From contig JAPXLN010000010.1 of the NCBI GenBank assembly GCA_033809515.1, positions 1 to 55,765 on the forward strand: 55,765 bases of DNA. Direction: 5' to 3'. Both the position numbers and the translations under genes were made by a program. The notes under the pieces are model-generated. The model was given only the letters and a program-made list of their open reading frames with translations. It searched no databases and was not told where the DNA came from. This stretch comes from JAPXLN01 sp033809515. GTDB lineage: Bacteria; Bacillota; Sulfobacillia; Fermentithermobacillales; Fermentithermobacillaceae. This document shows positions 1 to 6,988 of the stretch, in pieces. How positions within the stretch are numbered: position 1 is the first letter of the stretch; every line of letters begins with the position of its first letter.

Positions 1-681
1 GGTCACACCGTTGCCAGTGAGCGACCGCCTCCTTGTGATCCGGAGGCCTTTGGCACTCCCACTGGTAACGCTGTTGCCAGTGAACCTTCCGAGCCCCCTG
101 TTCCCGTGAGCTTAGGCGTTTCCACTGGTCACACTGTTACCAGTGAACGACCGTCTCCCTGTGATCCGGAGGCCTTTGGCCTTTCCACTGGTAACGCTGT
201 TGCCAGTGAACCTTCCGAGCACCCTGTTCCCGTGGGCCTGAGCGCTTCCACTGGTCACACTGTTGCCAGTGAACGACCGTCTCCTAGTGATCCGGAGGCC
301 TTTGGCACTCCCACTGGTAACGCTGTTACCAGTGAACCTTCCGAGGCCCCGGTTTGCGCGAGCTTGAGCCCTTCCACTGGTCACACTGTTGCCAGTGAGC
401 GACCGTCTCCTAGTGATCCGGAGGCCTTTGGCACTCCCACTGGTAACGCTGTTGCCAGTGAACCTTCCGAGCCCCCTGTTCCCGTGGGCTTAGGGGCTTC
501 CACTGGTCACACTGTTACCAGTAAGCGACCGCCTCCTTGTGATCCGGAGGCCTTTGGCCCTTCCACTGGTAACGCTGTTGCCAGTGAGCGACCGTTTCCG
601 TATGATCCAGAGGCTTTTCGGGTCTCCACTGTCCATGGCGTGGGCAGTGAACCTACCGCCGAGCCGGTTTCCGGGAGCTAG
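1..681 (+). CDS. Possible repeat protein, 3' part only (uncertain)
   Basis: A frame is open from the window edge to a TAG at 679-681. Because 63 is a multiple of three, it encodes a 21-residue repeat alternating between STGHTVASERPSPSDPEAFG and TGNAVASEPSE-type units. The first in-frame ATG here is at 106, but the frame is open upstream, so any true start lies outside. Against coding: the opposite strand is also open across the array, differences between copies mostly change residues rather than sitting at third positions, and the repeat continues past the stop. For coding: eleven units without a stop. It could equally be a non-coding palindromic minisatellite; I recognise no family. Confidence 0.3.
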   Translation, partial: GHTVASERPPPCDPEAFGTPTGNAVASEPSEPPVPVSLGVSTGHTVTSERPSPCDPEAFGLSTGNAVASEPSEHPVPVGLSASTGHTVASERPSPSDPEAFGTPTGNAVTSEPSEAPVCASLSPSTGHTVASERPSPSDPEAFGTPTGNAVASEPSEPPVPVGLGASTGHTVTSKRPPPCDPEAFGPSTGNAVASERPFPYDPEAFRVSTVHGVGSEPTAEPVSGS

Positions 682-715
682 AGCTCTTCCACTGTCCATG
701 TGGCAGGGAGTGGCC
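1..715. repeat. Tandem array of 12 palindromic 63-bp units
   Basis: The ACTGG(T) core recurs at 61, 124, 187, 250, 313, 376, 439, 502, 565, 628 and 691, and the window opens inside another unit, so the period is exactly 63 bp. Each core is an inverted repeat of the form CACTGGTnACnCTGTTnCCAGTG; the copy at 313 contains a near-perfect stem (ACTGGTAAC, GCT loop, GTTACCAGT). Two subtypes alternate, giving a 126-bp higher-order unit. The last two copies are degenerate (ACTGTCCATG core). The array is complete on the right and truncated by the window on the left. Confidence 0.95.
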
Positions 716-728
716 CTGTGAAGTTGAC

Positions 729-760
729 GCCGGCCACAGCTCTCGGTGTCGTGGGCCGGC
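729..760. repeat. Inverted repeat downstream of the ferritin-like gene
   Basis: GCCGGCC at 729-735 pairs with GGCCGGC at 754-760 around an 18-nt loop. It lies between the repeat array and the end of the minus-strand gene at 796. No T-run follows on either strand, so it is not a canonical intrinsic terminator. Confidence 0.4.
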
Positions 761-795
761 CTCGATCATGGTGTTCCCAACCATATGAAGACTCC

Positions 796-1203
796 TTAGT
801 TGCTCAGAAGTGACAGCATGGTGATGAATGTGCGCGCATGTCCGTATTCGTCGCCGGCTATGGAGAGGAATATGAGCTTTATCTCGAGGGTAGGCGCAGT
901 GCGGGCGAATTCGGCGTACTCGGCAATGGCAGCCAGCTCGCCGTCGATGGCGGCCTCCAGGTCACGCCGGAACTGCTCGTGATTGCCCGTGCCTGATGAA
1001 GCAGGTATTGCCTCGATGCGCATGGGCATAGCCAGCATGGATGCCAGGGTTCGGGCGTGTCCGTACTCGTCTGCGGCTATGCTGGACAGAATCTGGCTGA
1101 GCTCGACAGTCGGAGCTGACGCGGCCATCCTGTTGTACATGGAGGCTGCTTCCAGCTCGTCTTTGTAGGCGGCCAGGAGCTTGGCGCGATGGTCTTTTAG
1201 CAA
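796..1203 (-). CDS. Ferritin-like di-iron protein with two matching halves
   Basis: 135 residues, predicted four-helix bundle of the ferritin/rubrerythrin type. Each half carries an ExxAxxxY helix followed by a DEYGHA helix. The likely iron ligands are E16, E46 and H49 in the first half and E89, E119 and H122 in the second, so the protein looks like an internal duplication that makes one di-iron site. There is no rubredoxin domain, so it is a 'ferritin-like domain' protein rather than a full rubrerythrin; peroxide or oxygen detoxification, or iron handling, is the usual inference. The start is TTG, chosen because AGGAGGTGA lies 8 nt upstream. It is divergent from the C_GCAxxG_C_C gene. The exact substrate cannot be told from sequence. 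Confidence 0.82.
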   Translation of the reverse strand: MLKDHRAKLLAAYKDELEAASMYNRMAASAPTVELSQILSSIAADEYGHARTLASMLAMPMRIEAIPASSGTGNHEQFRRDLEAAIDGELAAIAEYAEFARTAPTLEIKLIFLSIAGDEYGHARTFITMLSLLSN

Positions 1204-1261
1204 TCGATCACCTCCTGCGATTCTCTACATAATATGTTTGTTCTCTGGTAGGGTGAGGATA

Positions 1262-1780
1262 ATGGTGCTGGTGATGCTTACAGACGATGCGTTTGAGGAT
1301 GCGTTCAATGAAACGGGAGTGATGCCAGTGAATCAAGGTTTTGACCGGGATACTGACCTTGAGTCGGTGCTGATACTTGCTGAAGGCATGCATAAGGAAG
1401 GGCTTAACTGCGCTGAGACGGTTGTATGGGGCCTTGCCCGGCATTGGGGCGGGAATCCTGGGATTTCCGCTGCTACCGGGTTTGGCGGGGGGATTGCCCG
1501 GAGCCGGGCTACGTGCGGCGCATTGACAGGAGCTATACTGGCCCTGGGGGAACTGGTGGGAAGGACTGAACCCGGCGACAGGGAAGCAATTGGACGGTGC
1601 TACCGCCTGGGTAAAGAGACCATGAGGCTGTTCGGTGAGCATATGGGAACTACCGTGTGCAGGGAGATCCTTGAGTCTGAGGCGGCATTGGCATTGCCCC
1701 GGGGCAGCAGGTGCAAAGAAGCTATTGCCACTGCCATTCGGGCAGCGGCAAGGGCAGTCACGGAAGAGGCCACTCCGTAA
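1262..1780 (+). CDS. C_GCAxxG_C_C family redox-type protein
   Basis: About 172 residues. The conserved cysteines that name the family are present: NCAE, then ATCGALTGA, then TVCRE and SRCKEA. The glycine-rich GFGGGIARSRATCGA segment is typical. The family is widespread in anaerobes; it is presumed to bind a metal or act in redox chemistry, but its function is not established. GTGAGGA lies just before ATG 1262; GTG 1265 or ATG 1274 are equally possible starts. The gene is divergent from the ferritin-like gene, separated by about 58 bp that must contain both promoters, which hints at shared redox or metal control (inference). Confidence 0.85.
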   Translation: MVLVMLTDDAFEDAFNETGVMPVNQGFDRDTDLESVLILAEGMHKEGLNCAETVVWGLARHWGGNPGISAATGFGGGIARSRATCGALTGAILALGELVGRTEPGDREAIGRCYRLGKETMRLFGEHMGTTVCREILESEAALALPRGSRCKEAIATAIRAAARAVTEEATP

Positions 1781-1832
1781 TGGATTCGTAGTGGAGTTGG
1801 CCGGAGAGGTCCTTGCGCCTAGGTTGTATGGA

Positions 1833-2261
1833 CTACATCTCGGTTATGGGTACGCCTTTGAGTGTGTCTGATACCGGGCAACGCTCAAGCATGAGTCTCT
1901 TTAGCCGTTCAACGTTGGCCTGGGGCGATGGTGAGTCTATGTGGATCCTGTAGCGTATCTGCAGGAGCCCCGTTCTTACGTCTTTGCTTTTGCCGGTGAA
2001 GCCGTCAGGATCCAGGTCGCCTTCTACTTCAACCTGCACGTCTCTGAGTTCTACATGGCAATGGCCGGCAAAGGCCGCTGCGCAAATAGTGAGGCATCCG
2101 CCGAAGGCTGACAAGAGCAGTTCCACGGGGTTCATGGCGGTATCGGCGCCGCCCAGGGCCACGGGTTCATCCATGGCCACCTGGAAGTTGCGGACGGTGC
2201 TGTTGCACAAGACCCCTTTTCCTGACCAGCGTACATCGGCTTTGAACGTTTTTTTCGCCAC
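1833..2261 (-). CDS. OsmC/Ohr family protein
   Basis: 142 residues, the usual OsmC length. The hallmark NPVELLLSAFGGCLT helix holds the first redox cysteine (GGC), and ERCPVSDTL near the C terminus holds the second, as in OsmC/YhfA proteins that reduce organic hydroperoxides or act on small thiol-reactive compounds. The subfamily looks closer to YhfA-like OsmC than to Ohr. The ATG start begins MAKKTFKADVRW. Convergent with the C_GCAxxG_C_C gene and next to the ferritin-like gene, so this edge of the window groups likely oxidative-stress functions (inference). Confidence 0.88.
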   Translation of the reverse strand: MAKKTFKADVRWSGKGVLCNSTVRNFQVAMDEPVALGGADTAMNPVELLLSAFGGCLTICAAAFAGHCHVELRDVQVEVEGDLDPDGFTGKSKDVRTGLLQIRYRIHIDSPSPQANVERLKRLMLERCPVSDTLKGVPITEM

Positions 2262-2381
2262 ATTTGGTCACCCTTTCAGATTTAGAGTGTTCGCCGGACT
2301 CTGGTCCTATACTGGCCGGAACCGACTGATACTGACCGAAAAGCCTTGCGGGGCAATGTCCTGTTGCGGTATGGTTGGCTC

Positions 2382-2879
2382 ATGCGGAAACTGTCTTTGG
2401 CAGGGCTCTTTGTAGCCCTGGGGTTGCTTTTGCCTATAGGGTTTCATGCAGCAGGGATGGGGAAGACGTTCCTTCCTATGCACATACCGGTGCTTCTGGC
2501 GGGGATATACCTCGACTGGCGGTGGGGAGTAGCTGTGGGGGCTGTAACGCCGCTGCTTTCCGGGCTTCTGACGGGTATGCCTTCGTTTGCGCCGCCTGTG
2601 GCCTTCATGATGATGGTCGAGCTTCCGGTGTACGCCTGCATGGCGGCGGTTCTGTACCGCCGTGTCAGGGCCGGGGCGGTGGGGGCGGTGGCAGGGGCTA
2701 TCCTTGCTGGCCGGGTTGTGTACGGAGCAATAGGGTATCTGCTTTTTCCTTTGCTTGGCCTGCCCCGGGTGGGTATTTTTTACCCGGTGACTGCCGGGTT
2801 GGTCTCCGGACTGCCCGGAGTGTTTGTGCAGATTGTGGTAGTGCCTGTGATTGTGTCGCGGTTCAAGCCTCAGCCCTAA
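2382..2879 (+). CDS. ECF transporter substrate-binding (S) component
   Basis: About 165 residues, almost entirely hydrophobic, with five to six predicted membrane segments. The pattern (FLPMHIPVLLAGIYLDWRWG, then a TPLLSGLLTGMP loop, then PVYACMAAVLYRR) matches energy-coupling-factor S-components of the ECF_trnsprt/BioY-FolT-like class. The PMHIPV motif after helix 1 is common in vitamin or precursor-specific S-components. No ECF ATPase or T-component is nearby, so it presumably uses a shared module encoded elsewhere. Substrate unknown. The ATG at 2382 is used because the hydrophobic domain starts there; an upstream TTG at 2364 is possible and no strong ribosome site is evident. I found no recognisable riboswitch upstream. 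Confidence 0.75.
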   Translation: MRKLSLAGLFVALGLLLPIGFHAAGMGKTFLPMHIPVLLAGIYLDWRWGVAVGAVTPLLSGLLTGMPSFAPPVAFMMMVELPVYACMAAVLYRRVRAGAVGAVAGAILAGRVVYGAIGYLLFPLLGLPRVGIFYPVTAGLVSGLPGVFVQIVVVPVIVSRFKPQP

Positions 2880-2943
2880 CCATGTTTCCAAGTTCGAACG
2901 CTCACCTTCTTGTACCTCTGTAATCTTATGGCGTAGTACCTTA

Positions 2944-2985
2944 AGAAAGCATCCAAGAGAAAGCGTCCAAAAGAAAGCTTTCAAA
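2944..2985. repeat. Three tandem 14-bp repeats
   Basis: AGAAAGCATCCAAG (2944-2957), AGAAAGCGTCCAAA (2958-2971) and AGAAAGCTTTCAAA (2972-2985) follow one another directly. They lie 29 bp upstream of the small gene at 3014, where a promoter or operator would be expected. Confidence 0.8.
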
Positions 2986-3013
2986 CTGTCCTCAAAGGAT
3001 AGGAGGGACCAAC

Positions 3014-3181
3014 GTGGGGTCAATAGGGTCAATAGGGTCAATAGGGTCAATAGGGTCAATAGTTGGGATGCTGGCTCCGATTGCCTTTGTTTTCGGAGTA
3101 AGTGCGCATGAGAAACTTGGTGAGCTCAGGAAAGAGGTGGAGAAGCTCCGGGCGGAGGTAGATCAACTGAAGGCTAGGTAA
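3014..3181 (+). CDS. Small membrane-anchored coiled-coil protein (55 aa)
   Basis: A GTG start at 3014 has AGGAGGGACC directly upstream at good spacing and opens a 55-codon frame ending in TAA at 3179-3181. The N terminus is five perfect GSI tripeptides encoded by five 9-bp repeats. Next comes a hydrophobic stretch (VGMLAPIAFVFGVSA) long enough for one membrane pass, then a charged heptad-like tail (KLGELRKEVEKLRAEVDQLK) typical of a short coiled coil. This architecture recurs in small hypothetical proteins of Bacillota; function unknown. Support is the ribosome site, in-frame repeats and coherent amphipathic design. Confidence 0.7.
   Translation: MGSIGSIGSIGSIGSIVGMLAPIAFVFGVSAHEKLGELRKEVEKLRAEVDQLKAR
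3017..3061 (+). repeat. Five perfect 9-bp repeats inside a small gene
   Basis: GGGTCAATA is repeated five times without error from 3017 to 3061, in frame as (Gly-Ser-Ile)5 of the 55-aa protein. Copy number is likely to vary between strains by slippage. Confidence 0.95.
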
Positions 3182-3272
3182 TCCGAGGCAGCCGATCTGA
3201 GGCAGCCGAGATAGTCTGAAGCAGCCAAGATCATCTGAGGCAACCTGAGGCAAGCGAGGTAAGCGGGGTAAG
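3182..3272. repeat. Degenerate TCTGAGGCAGCC-like repeats
   Basis: Variants of (T)CTGAGGCAGCC and GAGGCAAGC recur several times with irregular spacing after the 55-aa gene. No gene or terminator is visible here. The rest of the gap up to the aldo/keto reductase (3273-3451) shows nothing I can name. Confidence 0.6.
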
Positions 3273-3451
3273 CAAAGAGTCTGTTCAAGTGTTCGGCCGA
3301 AGAGCCGGTGAGGGGCTGTGTTGCTGTATTTGCTGAGCAGGATCAGGTCTTTCGGGTGTAGAAGTGACCTGGGGACGTTGATTGTACGAGGACTTGTGCC
3401 GTTTTTTTCATCTGAGAGTCACTGAACAAGCCGGAGACAGGAGGAATGCAA

Positions 3452-4594
3452 ATGCAGCGCAGAAAGTTTGGAGTTCATGATCTTACCGTGTCGGCCCTGG
3501 GGTTTGGGATGATGAGGCTCCCTGTCATCGACAGGGACCAGTCGAAGATCGATGAAGCAAAGACCAGGCAGATGGTGCAATATGCTGTGGACCACGGTGT
3601 GAACTACATTGACACGGCCTATAACTATCACGGCGGGCAGAGCGAGATAGCAGTCGGCAAGATACTCAAGGAAAGCGGATTGAGGGAAAGGGTCAAGCTA
3701 GCCACAAAATGCCCTGTATGGCTCGTGGAAAAGCGAGAGGATTTCGACCGATTTCTGGCAGAGCAGATGGCTAAGCTGCAGACTGATCGCATCGATATGT
3801 ACCTTATGCATTCGCTGAACAAAGGGTGCTGGAAGGTGCTCAAAGAGGCAAACGTGTTCGATTTCATGAGGCGCGCCAAAGAGGACGGGCGCATAAATTA
3901 TGCGGGCTTTTCCTTCCACGACGACGTAGCTACGTTCAAGAGCATTGTAGACTCGTTTGATTGGGATTTCTGCCAGATTCAGTACAATTACCTGGACGAA
4001 TACTACCAGGCGGGCACTGAAGGACTGAAGTATGCCGCAGGCAAGGGCCTTGCCGTGGTAATCATGGAGCCTCTCCGTGGGGGCAGCCTGGCACAGAGCG
4101 TGCCCGGGGAGATTCAGTCCGTATGGGACAGGTTCAAGGTAAAGCGGACACCGGCTGAGTGGGGTCTTCGCTGGGTTTGGAATCATCCGGAAGTGTCGGT
4201 GGTGTTGAGCGGCATGAACACCATGGAGCAGCTTGAGGAGAACATCAAGACGGCTGAGAGTGCTCTGCCAAATTCGCTGGGACAGGATGAGCTGGCCTTG
4301 TGCGATGAGGTTAAGGCTTTGTACCGCAGCCGGACCAAGGTTGCCTGCACAGGCTGCCGGTACTGCGATGGGTGTCCTCAAGGCATTCAGATTGCATCCC
4401 TGTTCAGCGCCTACAACGAAGCTTACATGTTCGGCCGGCGGGACCGTCTTGCAGAGAGGTACGAAAGGCTTAAGCAGAACCTGGGCGACCCATCTTCCTG
4501 CGTTGAGTGCGGCGCGTGTGAAGCTGCGTGTCCTCAGAGCCTTCCTATAAGGGAGTCTTTGAAGGCAATCCACGCGGATCTTGGCAGGGGGTAG
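3452..4594 (+). CDS. Aldo/keto reductase with C-terminal 4Fe-4S domain
   Basis: About 380 residues. The N-terminal 280 residues form an AKR barrel: GFGMMRLP at the start, VNYIDTAYNYHGGQSE with the catalytic Asp and Tyr, LATKCPVW with the Lys, and DMYLMHSL with the His. The C-terminal 100 residues contain CTGCRYCDGCPQG and CVECGACEAACPQ, two ferredoxin-like cysteine clusters. This AKR-ferredoxin fusion is common in anaerobes; it suggests electron transfer from a low-potential carrier rather than NADPH alone, with unknown carbonyl substrate. ATG 3452 is preferred over 3446 because GGAGG then sits about 8 nt upstream. The gene stands alone. Confidence 0.9.
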   Translation: MQRRKFGVHDLTVSALGFGMMRLPVIDRDQSKIDEAKTRQMVQYAVDHGVNYIDTAYNYHGGQSEIAVGKILKESGLRERVKLATKCPVWLVEKREDFDRFLAEQMAKLQTDRIDMYLMHSLNKGCWKVLKEANVFDFMRRAKEDGRINYAGFSFHDDVATFKSIVDSFDWDFCQIQYNYLDEYYQAGTEGLKYAAGKGLAVVIMEPLRGGSLAQSVPGEIQSVWDRFKVKRTPAEWGLRWVWNHPEVSVVLSGMNTMEQLEENIKTAESALPNSLGQDELALCDEVKALYRSRTKVACTGCRYCDGCPQGIQIASLFSAYNEAYMFGRRDRLAERYERLKQNLGDPSSCVECGACEAACPQSLPIRESLKAIHADLGRG

Positions 4595-4734
4595 CCTGCG
4601 CGAATCGGGCGAGCGGGGTGCGTGCCTTGCCATCGTGCCTGGAGGCGTGTGTTTGTCGGTGTGTGCCCGGCAAAGTGGGAAGCATAGAAAAGCCGTGACC
4701 CAGATGGTCAACTCCGGCAACGGGAGTGATTGGT

Positions 4735-4959
4735 TTGGCTGATGAGAAGTGGGTGGAACTCTGCCAGGTAACCACCGAGGTAGAAAGGGAACTTGTCCGT
4801 TCGGCCCTGGAGCCCTATGGCATTGAGATATTTTTCAGATCCTTTTTGCCGTCAAGTGTGTATCCGGGCCTGTCGTCGATTAAGATATTCGTTTCCCCAA
4901 AGGATCTGGAAATGGCACGCCGGGTCCTTTCCGGGTGCCCTCGAGACCCGGAGGAGTAA
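4735..4959 (+). CDS. DUF2007-like small protein
   Basis: About 75 residues. The sequence VELCQVTTEVERELVRSALEPYGIE, followed by a short strand and FVSPKDLEMARRVL, fits the alpha/beta DUF2007 ('putative signal-transducing protein') fold, often found beside metabolic genes and of unknown function. No ATG is available in this frame; TTG 4735 has GGGAG at workable spacing, and GTG 4726 is the alternative. It follows the aldo/keto reductase by 140 bp on the same strand. The region 4960-5180 that follows holds no gene I trust. Confidence 0.65.
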   Translation: MADEKWVELCQVTTEVERELVRSALEPYGIEIFFRSFLPSSVYPGLSSIKIFVSPKDLEMARRVLSGCPRDPEE

Positions 4960-5047
4960 GAGTGTTTGCCGGGGCTCTGTCCCGGAGTGCTCCTTGCAGA
5001 AGGGCTCCTCCGAGAAGGGCCCCTTCTAGGCAAAAAGATGGCGCGGG

Positions 5048-5067
5048 CCGGCGGGAGCGCCCGCCGG
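5048..5067. repeat. GC-rich perfect hairpin
   Basis: CCGGCGGG at 5048-5055 and CCCGCCGG at 5060-5067 form an 8-bp stem with a 4-nt loop between the convergent DUF2007 and cotJC genes. It could stop transcription from either side, but no T-run follows. Confidence 0.45.
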
Positions 5068-5180
5068 TTCCAGGAACTCCGGACTGTCAGACCAGGGCGG
5101 TTCATGGTCTTTCATCCTAAGGAACCTAATGCGCCATGTTCTGCAATGCCAGGCTGCTCTGCCTTCTGCTTTGCTCCGGT

Positions 5181-5864
5181 CTATTCGGGCACAATAATCC
5201 TTCCTTCGCCGTTCTTTTCCTCCGCCTTAGCTGACTTAGCTGACTCGGCTGCCCCGGCTGACTCGCCTGCCCTGGGATCCCAGCCTTTCATGTCGAACAC
5301 GTGCTGGCGACCGTAGTAGTCGTGCAGGAGGTTCAGGACTTCGCCGAACCTCTGGAAATGCACGATCTCCCGTTGCCAGAGGAATCTCAGGGTTTCGGTT
5401 ACGTCCGGGTCGTCTGAGAGGTTCATGAGGTACTCATAGGTGGACCTTGCCTTTTGTTCTGCAGCCATGTTTTCGTGAATGTCGGTGATGGGGTCTCCCT
5501 TTGACTGGATGTAGGCAGCGACCCAGGGCACCCCTGCGGCGTTGACGAAGTAGAGGGCCTTGTCGTGGTCTGCGTAGTAGGAGTCCATGCCTGCCTTGAT
5601 TATGTCGCTTATGGTTGCGTCTCTTATGAGGTTATACACGAGGGTGGCGATAATCTCCATGTGGGCAAGCTCTTCTGTGCCGATATCTGTCAGGGTTGCC
5701 TTGGCCTGGGGAATAGGCATGGTGTATCTTTGGGTGAGGTACCGCAGGGAAGCGGCCAGTTCTCCGTCAGGCCCCCCGTACTGTGTGATAACTGCCTTTG
5801 CAAGACGAGGGTTTGTTGACCGCACCCGCGCAGGGTATTGGAGCATCTTCTGGTATACCCACAT
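5181..5864 (-). CDS. cotJC: CotJC, manganese-catalase-like spore coat protein
   Basis: 227 residues with the manganese-catalase/CotJC core: MWVYQKMLQYPARV at the N terminus, TEELAHMEIIATL (ExxH metal-ligand helix), AAEQKARSTYEYL and LWQREIVHFQRFGE (second ExxH helix). CotJC is part of the inner spore coat together with CotJA and CotJB. The C-terminal 35 residues (AGESAGAAESAKSAKAEEK) are a low-complexity extension. Last gene of cotJABC; ATG at 5864, 3 nt after the cotJB stop. Together with ytaF this marks the host as a spore former. Confidence 0.93.
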   Translation of the reverse strand: MWVYQKMLQYPARVRSTNPRLAKAVITQYGGPDGELAASLRYLTQRYTMPIPQAKATLTDIGTEELAHMEIIATLVYNLIRDATISDIIKAGMDSYYADHDKALYFVNAAGVPWVAAYIQSKGDPITDIHENMAAEQKARSTYEYLMNLSDDPDVTETLRFLWQREIVHFQRFGEVLNLLHDYYGRQHVFDMKGWDPRAGESAGAAESAKSAKAEEKNGEGRIIVPE

Positions 5865-5867
5865 TTG

Positions 5868-6137
5868 TCACACGCTCCCTTTCCAGTTGATTTCCCATGG
5901 CCACGGATCGCAGATCCACTGCCATGTTGCTCCGGCCCTGCCCAGGCCGAAGTTTAGGAGCGGTCCGTGGGCCGCTTCATAGGCAGCCTTGGCGTTTAGG
6001 AGTTCCTCGGACACCTGCCGGAAGTCCTGAAGGGCCCGCTGGTCTTCAGGGTGGGTGTCGAGAAACAGGTTGAGTTCAACGCAGACGAACTCCAGTTCCA
6101 TGATCTGCCGGAGCATCTGCATTTTTCCCTTGTCCAT
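5868..6137 (-). CDS. cotJB: CotJB spore coat protein
   Basis: 89 residues. The conserved features are an N-terminal helix (LRQIMELEFVCVELNLFLDTHPED), a helical middle (LNAKAAYEAAHGPLLNFG) and the tryptophan-rich C terminus WQWICDPWPWE characteristic of CotJB. GGAGGGAACGAC precedes ATG 6137, so this start is better than the upstream TTG at 6155. It lies between cotJA and cotJC with only a few bases between genes and should be expressed with them in the mother cell during sporulation (family knowledge; no sigma-E or sigma-K promoter could be confirmed). Confidence 0.92.
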   Translation of the reverse strand: MDKGKMQMLRQIMELEFVCVELNLFLDTHPEDQRALQDFRQVSEELLNAKAAYEAAHGPLLNFGLGRAGATWQWICDPWPWEINWKGSV

Positions 6138-6151
6138 GTCGTTCCCTCCAT

Positions 6152-6646
6152 TCAAGCGCGTGGCTTTTGGTAAAGGGGCGGGGTCCTGGCAAGCTCAGGG
6201 AAGATTGTCCCTAGAATTTGCGCTTCTCCCGGTCTGACGAACCCTCTGTATACCTGCCACGGGACGTATGCTGTGGCAAGTTCTGTCGGACCCATGGGCG
6301 GCGGTGGCGGATACGGCGGGTATGACGGATATGACGGGTAAGGTGGGTAGGGCGAATACGGCGACGATGACGACGCCTCTACGGGCCCGGTCTGGCTGTC
6401 TGCGTCCTGGGACGGTTGCACGACCGGCCGGTCCCCTTGCGTCTGATCTCCCGGAAGTGCGACCGCAGGCTCCTGATGTTCTTCGCTGTATTTCCACTCA
6501 TCCGGCACCACGGGCATAGCAGGCTTTTCGTCTTTCCCCGGCTCTTGCGGACTGCCGGGAAACCGAGGTTTCTCTATGGGTCTTTCTACAGGCGGGAACA
6601 GGCCGGGGAAACCTCTTGGCCGTTCCCCTCTTGGATATCTCCGCAT
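6152..6646 (-). CDS. cotJA: CotJA spore coat protein with long proline-rich extension
   Basis: 164 residues, about twice the usual CotJA length. The conserved CotJA segment is at the C terminus: LATAYVPWQVYRGFVRPGEA followed by GTIFPELARTPPLY. Preceding it are about 120 residues rich in Pro, Tyr and Ser, with runs of PPYPSYPSYPPYP just before the domain, likely a disordered or cross-linkable coat segment. ATG 6646 is preceded by AGGAGG. First gene of the cotJABC operon. Confidence 0.88.
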   Translation of the reverse strand: MRRYPRGERPRGFPGLFPPVERPIEKPRFPGSPQEPGKDEKPAMPVVPDEWKYSEEHQEPAVALPGDQTQGDRPVVQPSQDADSQTGPVEASSSSPYSPYPPYPSYPSYPPYPPPPPMGPTELATAYVPWQVYRGFVRPGEAQILGTIFPELARTPPLYQKPRA

Positions 6647-6937
6647 AGTGCTGGCCTCCTTGGTGCAATAGTTGACTGGAACAGTTTATGTTAACCGGGC
6701 AGGAGAAGTGCAAAGCCTGGCAGGCGTCCCGCGAGGCTGCAGGCACGCCAAACTCGGTGCCCGCTTACGGCAGCTGGCGGGCGTCTGTTGGATTCCAGGC
6801 CAGGTCTGGTGGCGAAGTGTGGGATTTGGTGCCAGGCCAGGCTGGGAAGGGCGAGGCCATAGGACCAGGCACCCCTGGCCGCAGACGGAGGGTAGCCGAA
6901 CTTAGGGTTCAGACCAGGATTCAGATTATGATTAGGA
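6647..6937. other. Non-coding stretch upstream of cotJABC
   Basis: About 290 bp between the cotJA start and the fchA terminator-like hairpin. It should contain the cotJ promoter: CATAAACT near 6685-6692 on the minus strand loosely resembles a sigma-E -10, but I see no convincing -35. CCAGGCCAGG occurs twice. No gene is supported. Confidence 0.5.
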
Positions 6938-6969
6938 AGGCTGCGCCGGGTGTCCCCTTGGCGCAGCCT
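6938..6969 (-). terminator. Terminator-like hairpin after fchA
   Basis: AGGCTGCGCC (6938-6947) pairs perfectly with GGCGCAGCCT (6960-6969) around a 12-nt loop, 19 bp beyond the fchA stop. Read on the minus strand it is followed by a T-rich but not uniform stretch (TTCCTAATCATAAT). Confidence 0.65.
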
Positions 6970-6988
6970 ATGATGCTCGGAGAGTCAG

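Noticed and set aside
112..384. Minus-strand 90-codon frame across the 63-bp repeats
   Set aside because: It exists because the unit is palindromic and a multiple of three long; no ribosome site or family.
1..715. CRISPR array
   Set aside because: Units are fully repetitive with no unique spacers, and the period of 63 bp is contiguous.
2262..2381. Vitamin riboswitch before the ECF S-component
   Set aside because: No TPP, FMN, THF or cobalamin core could be recognised.
2307..3059. Minus-strand 250-codon frame
   Set aside because: Antisense to the ECF S-component and the small repeat gene; composition (His, Arg, Pro rich) is typical of a shadow frame.
3698..4720. Minus-strand 340-codon frame
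   Set aside because: Shadow of the aldo/keto reductase gene, which has clear motifs and a ribosome site.
5048..5067. Intrinsic terminator between DUF2007 and cotJC
   Set aside because: A perfect stem but no T-tract on either side; kept only as a hairpin.
4966..5316. Plus-strand frame of 116 codons
   Set aside because: It overlaps the 3' end of cotJC antisense, is Arg/Gly/Pro-rich and has no homology-like features or ribosome site.
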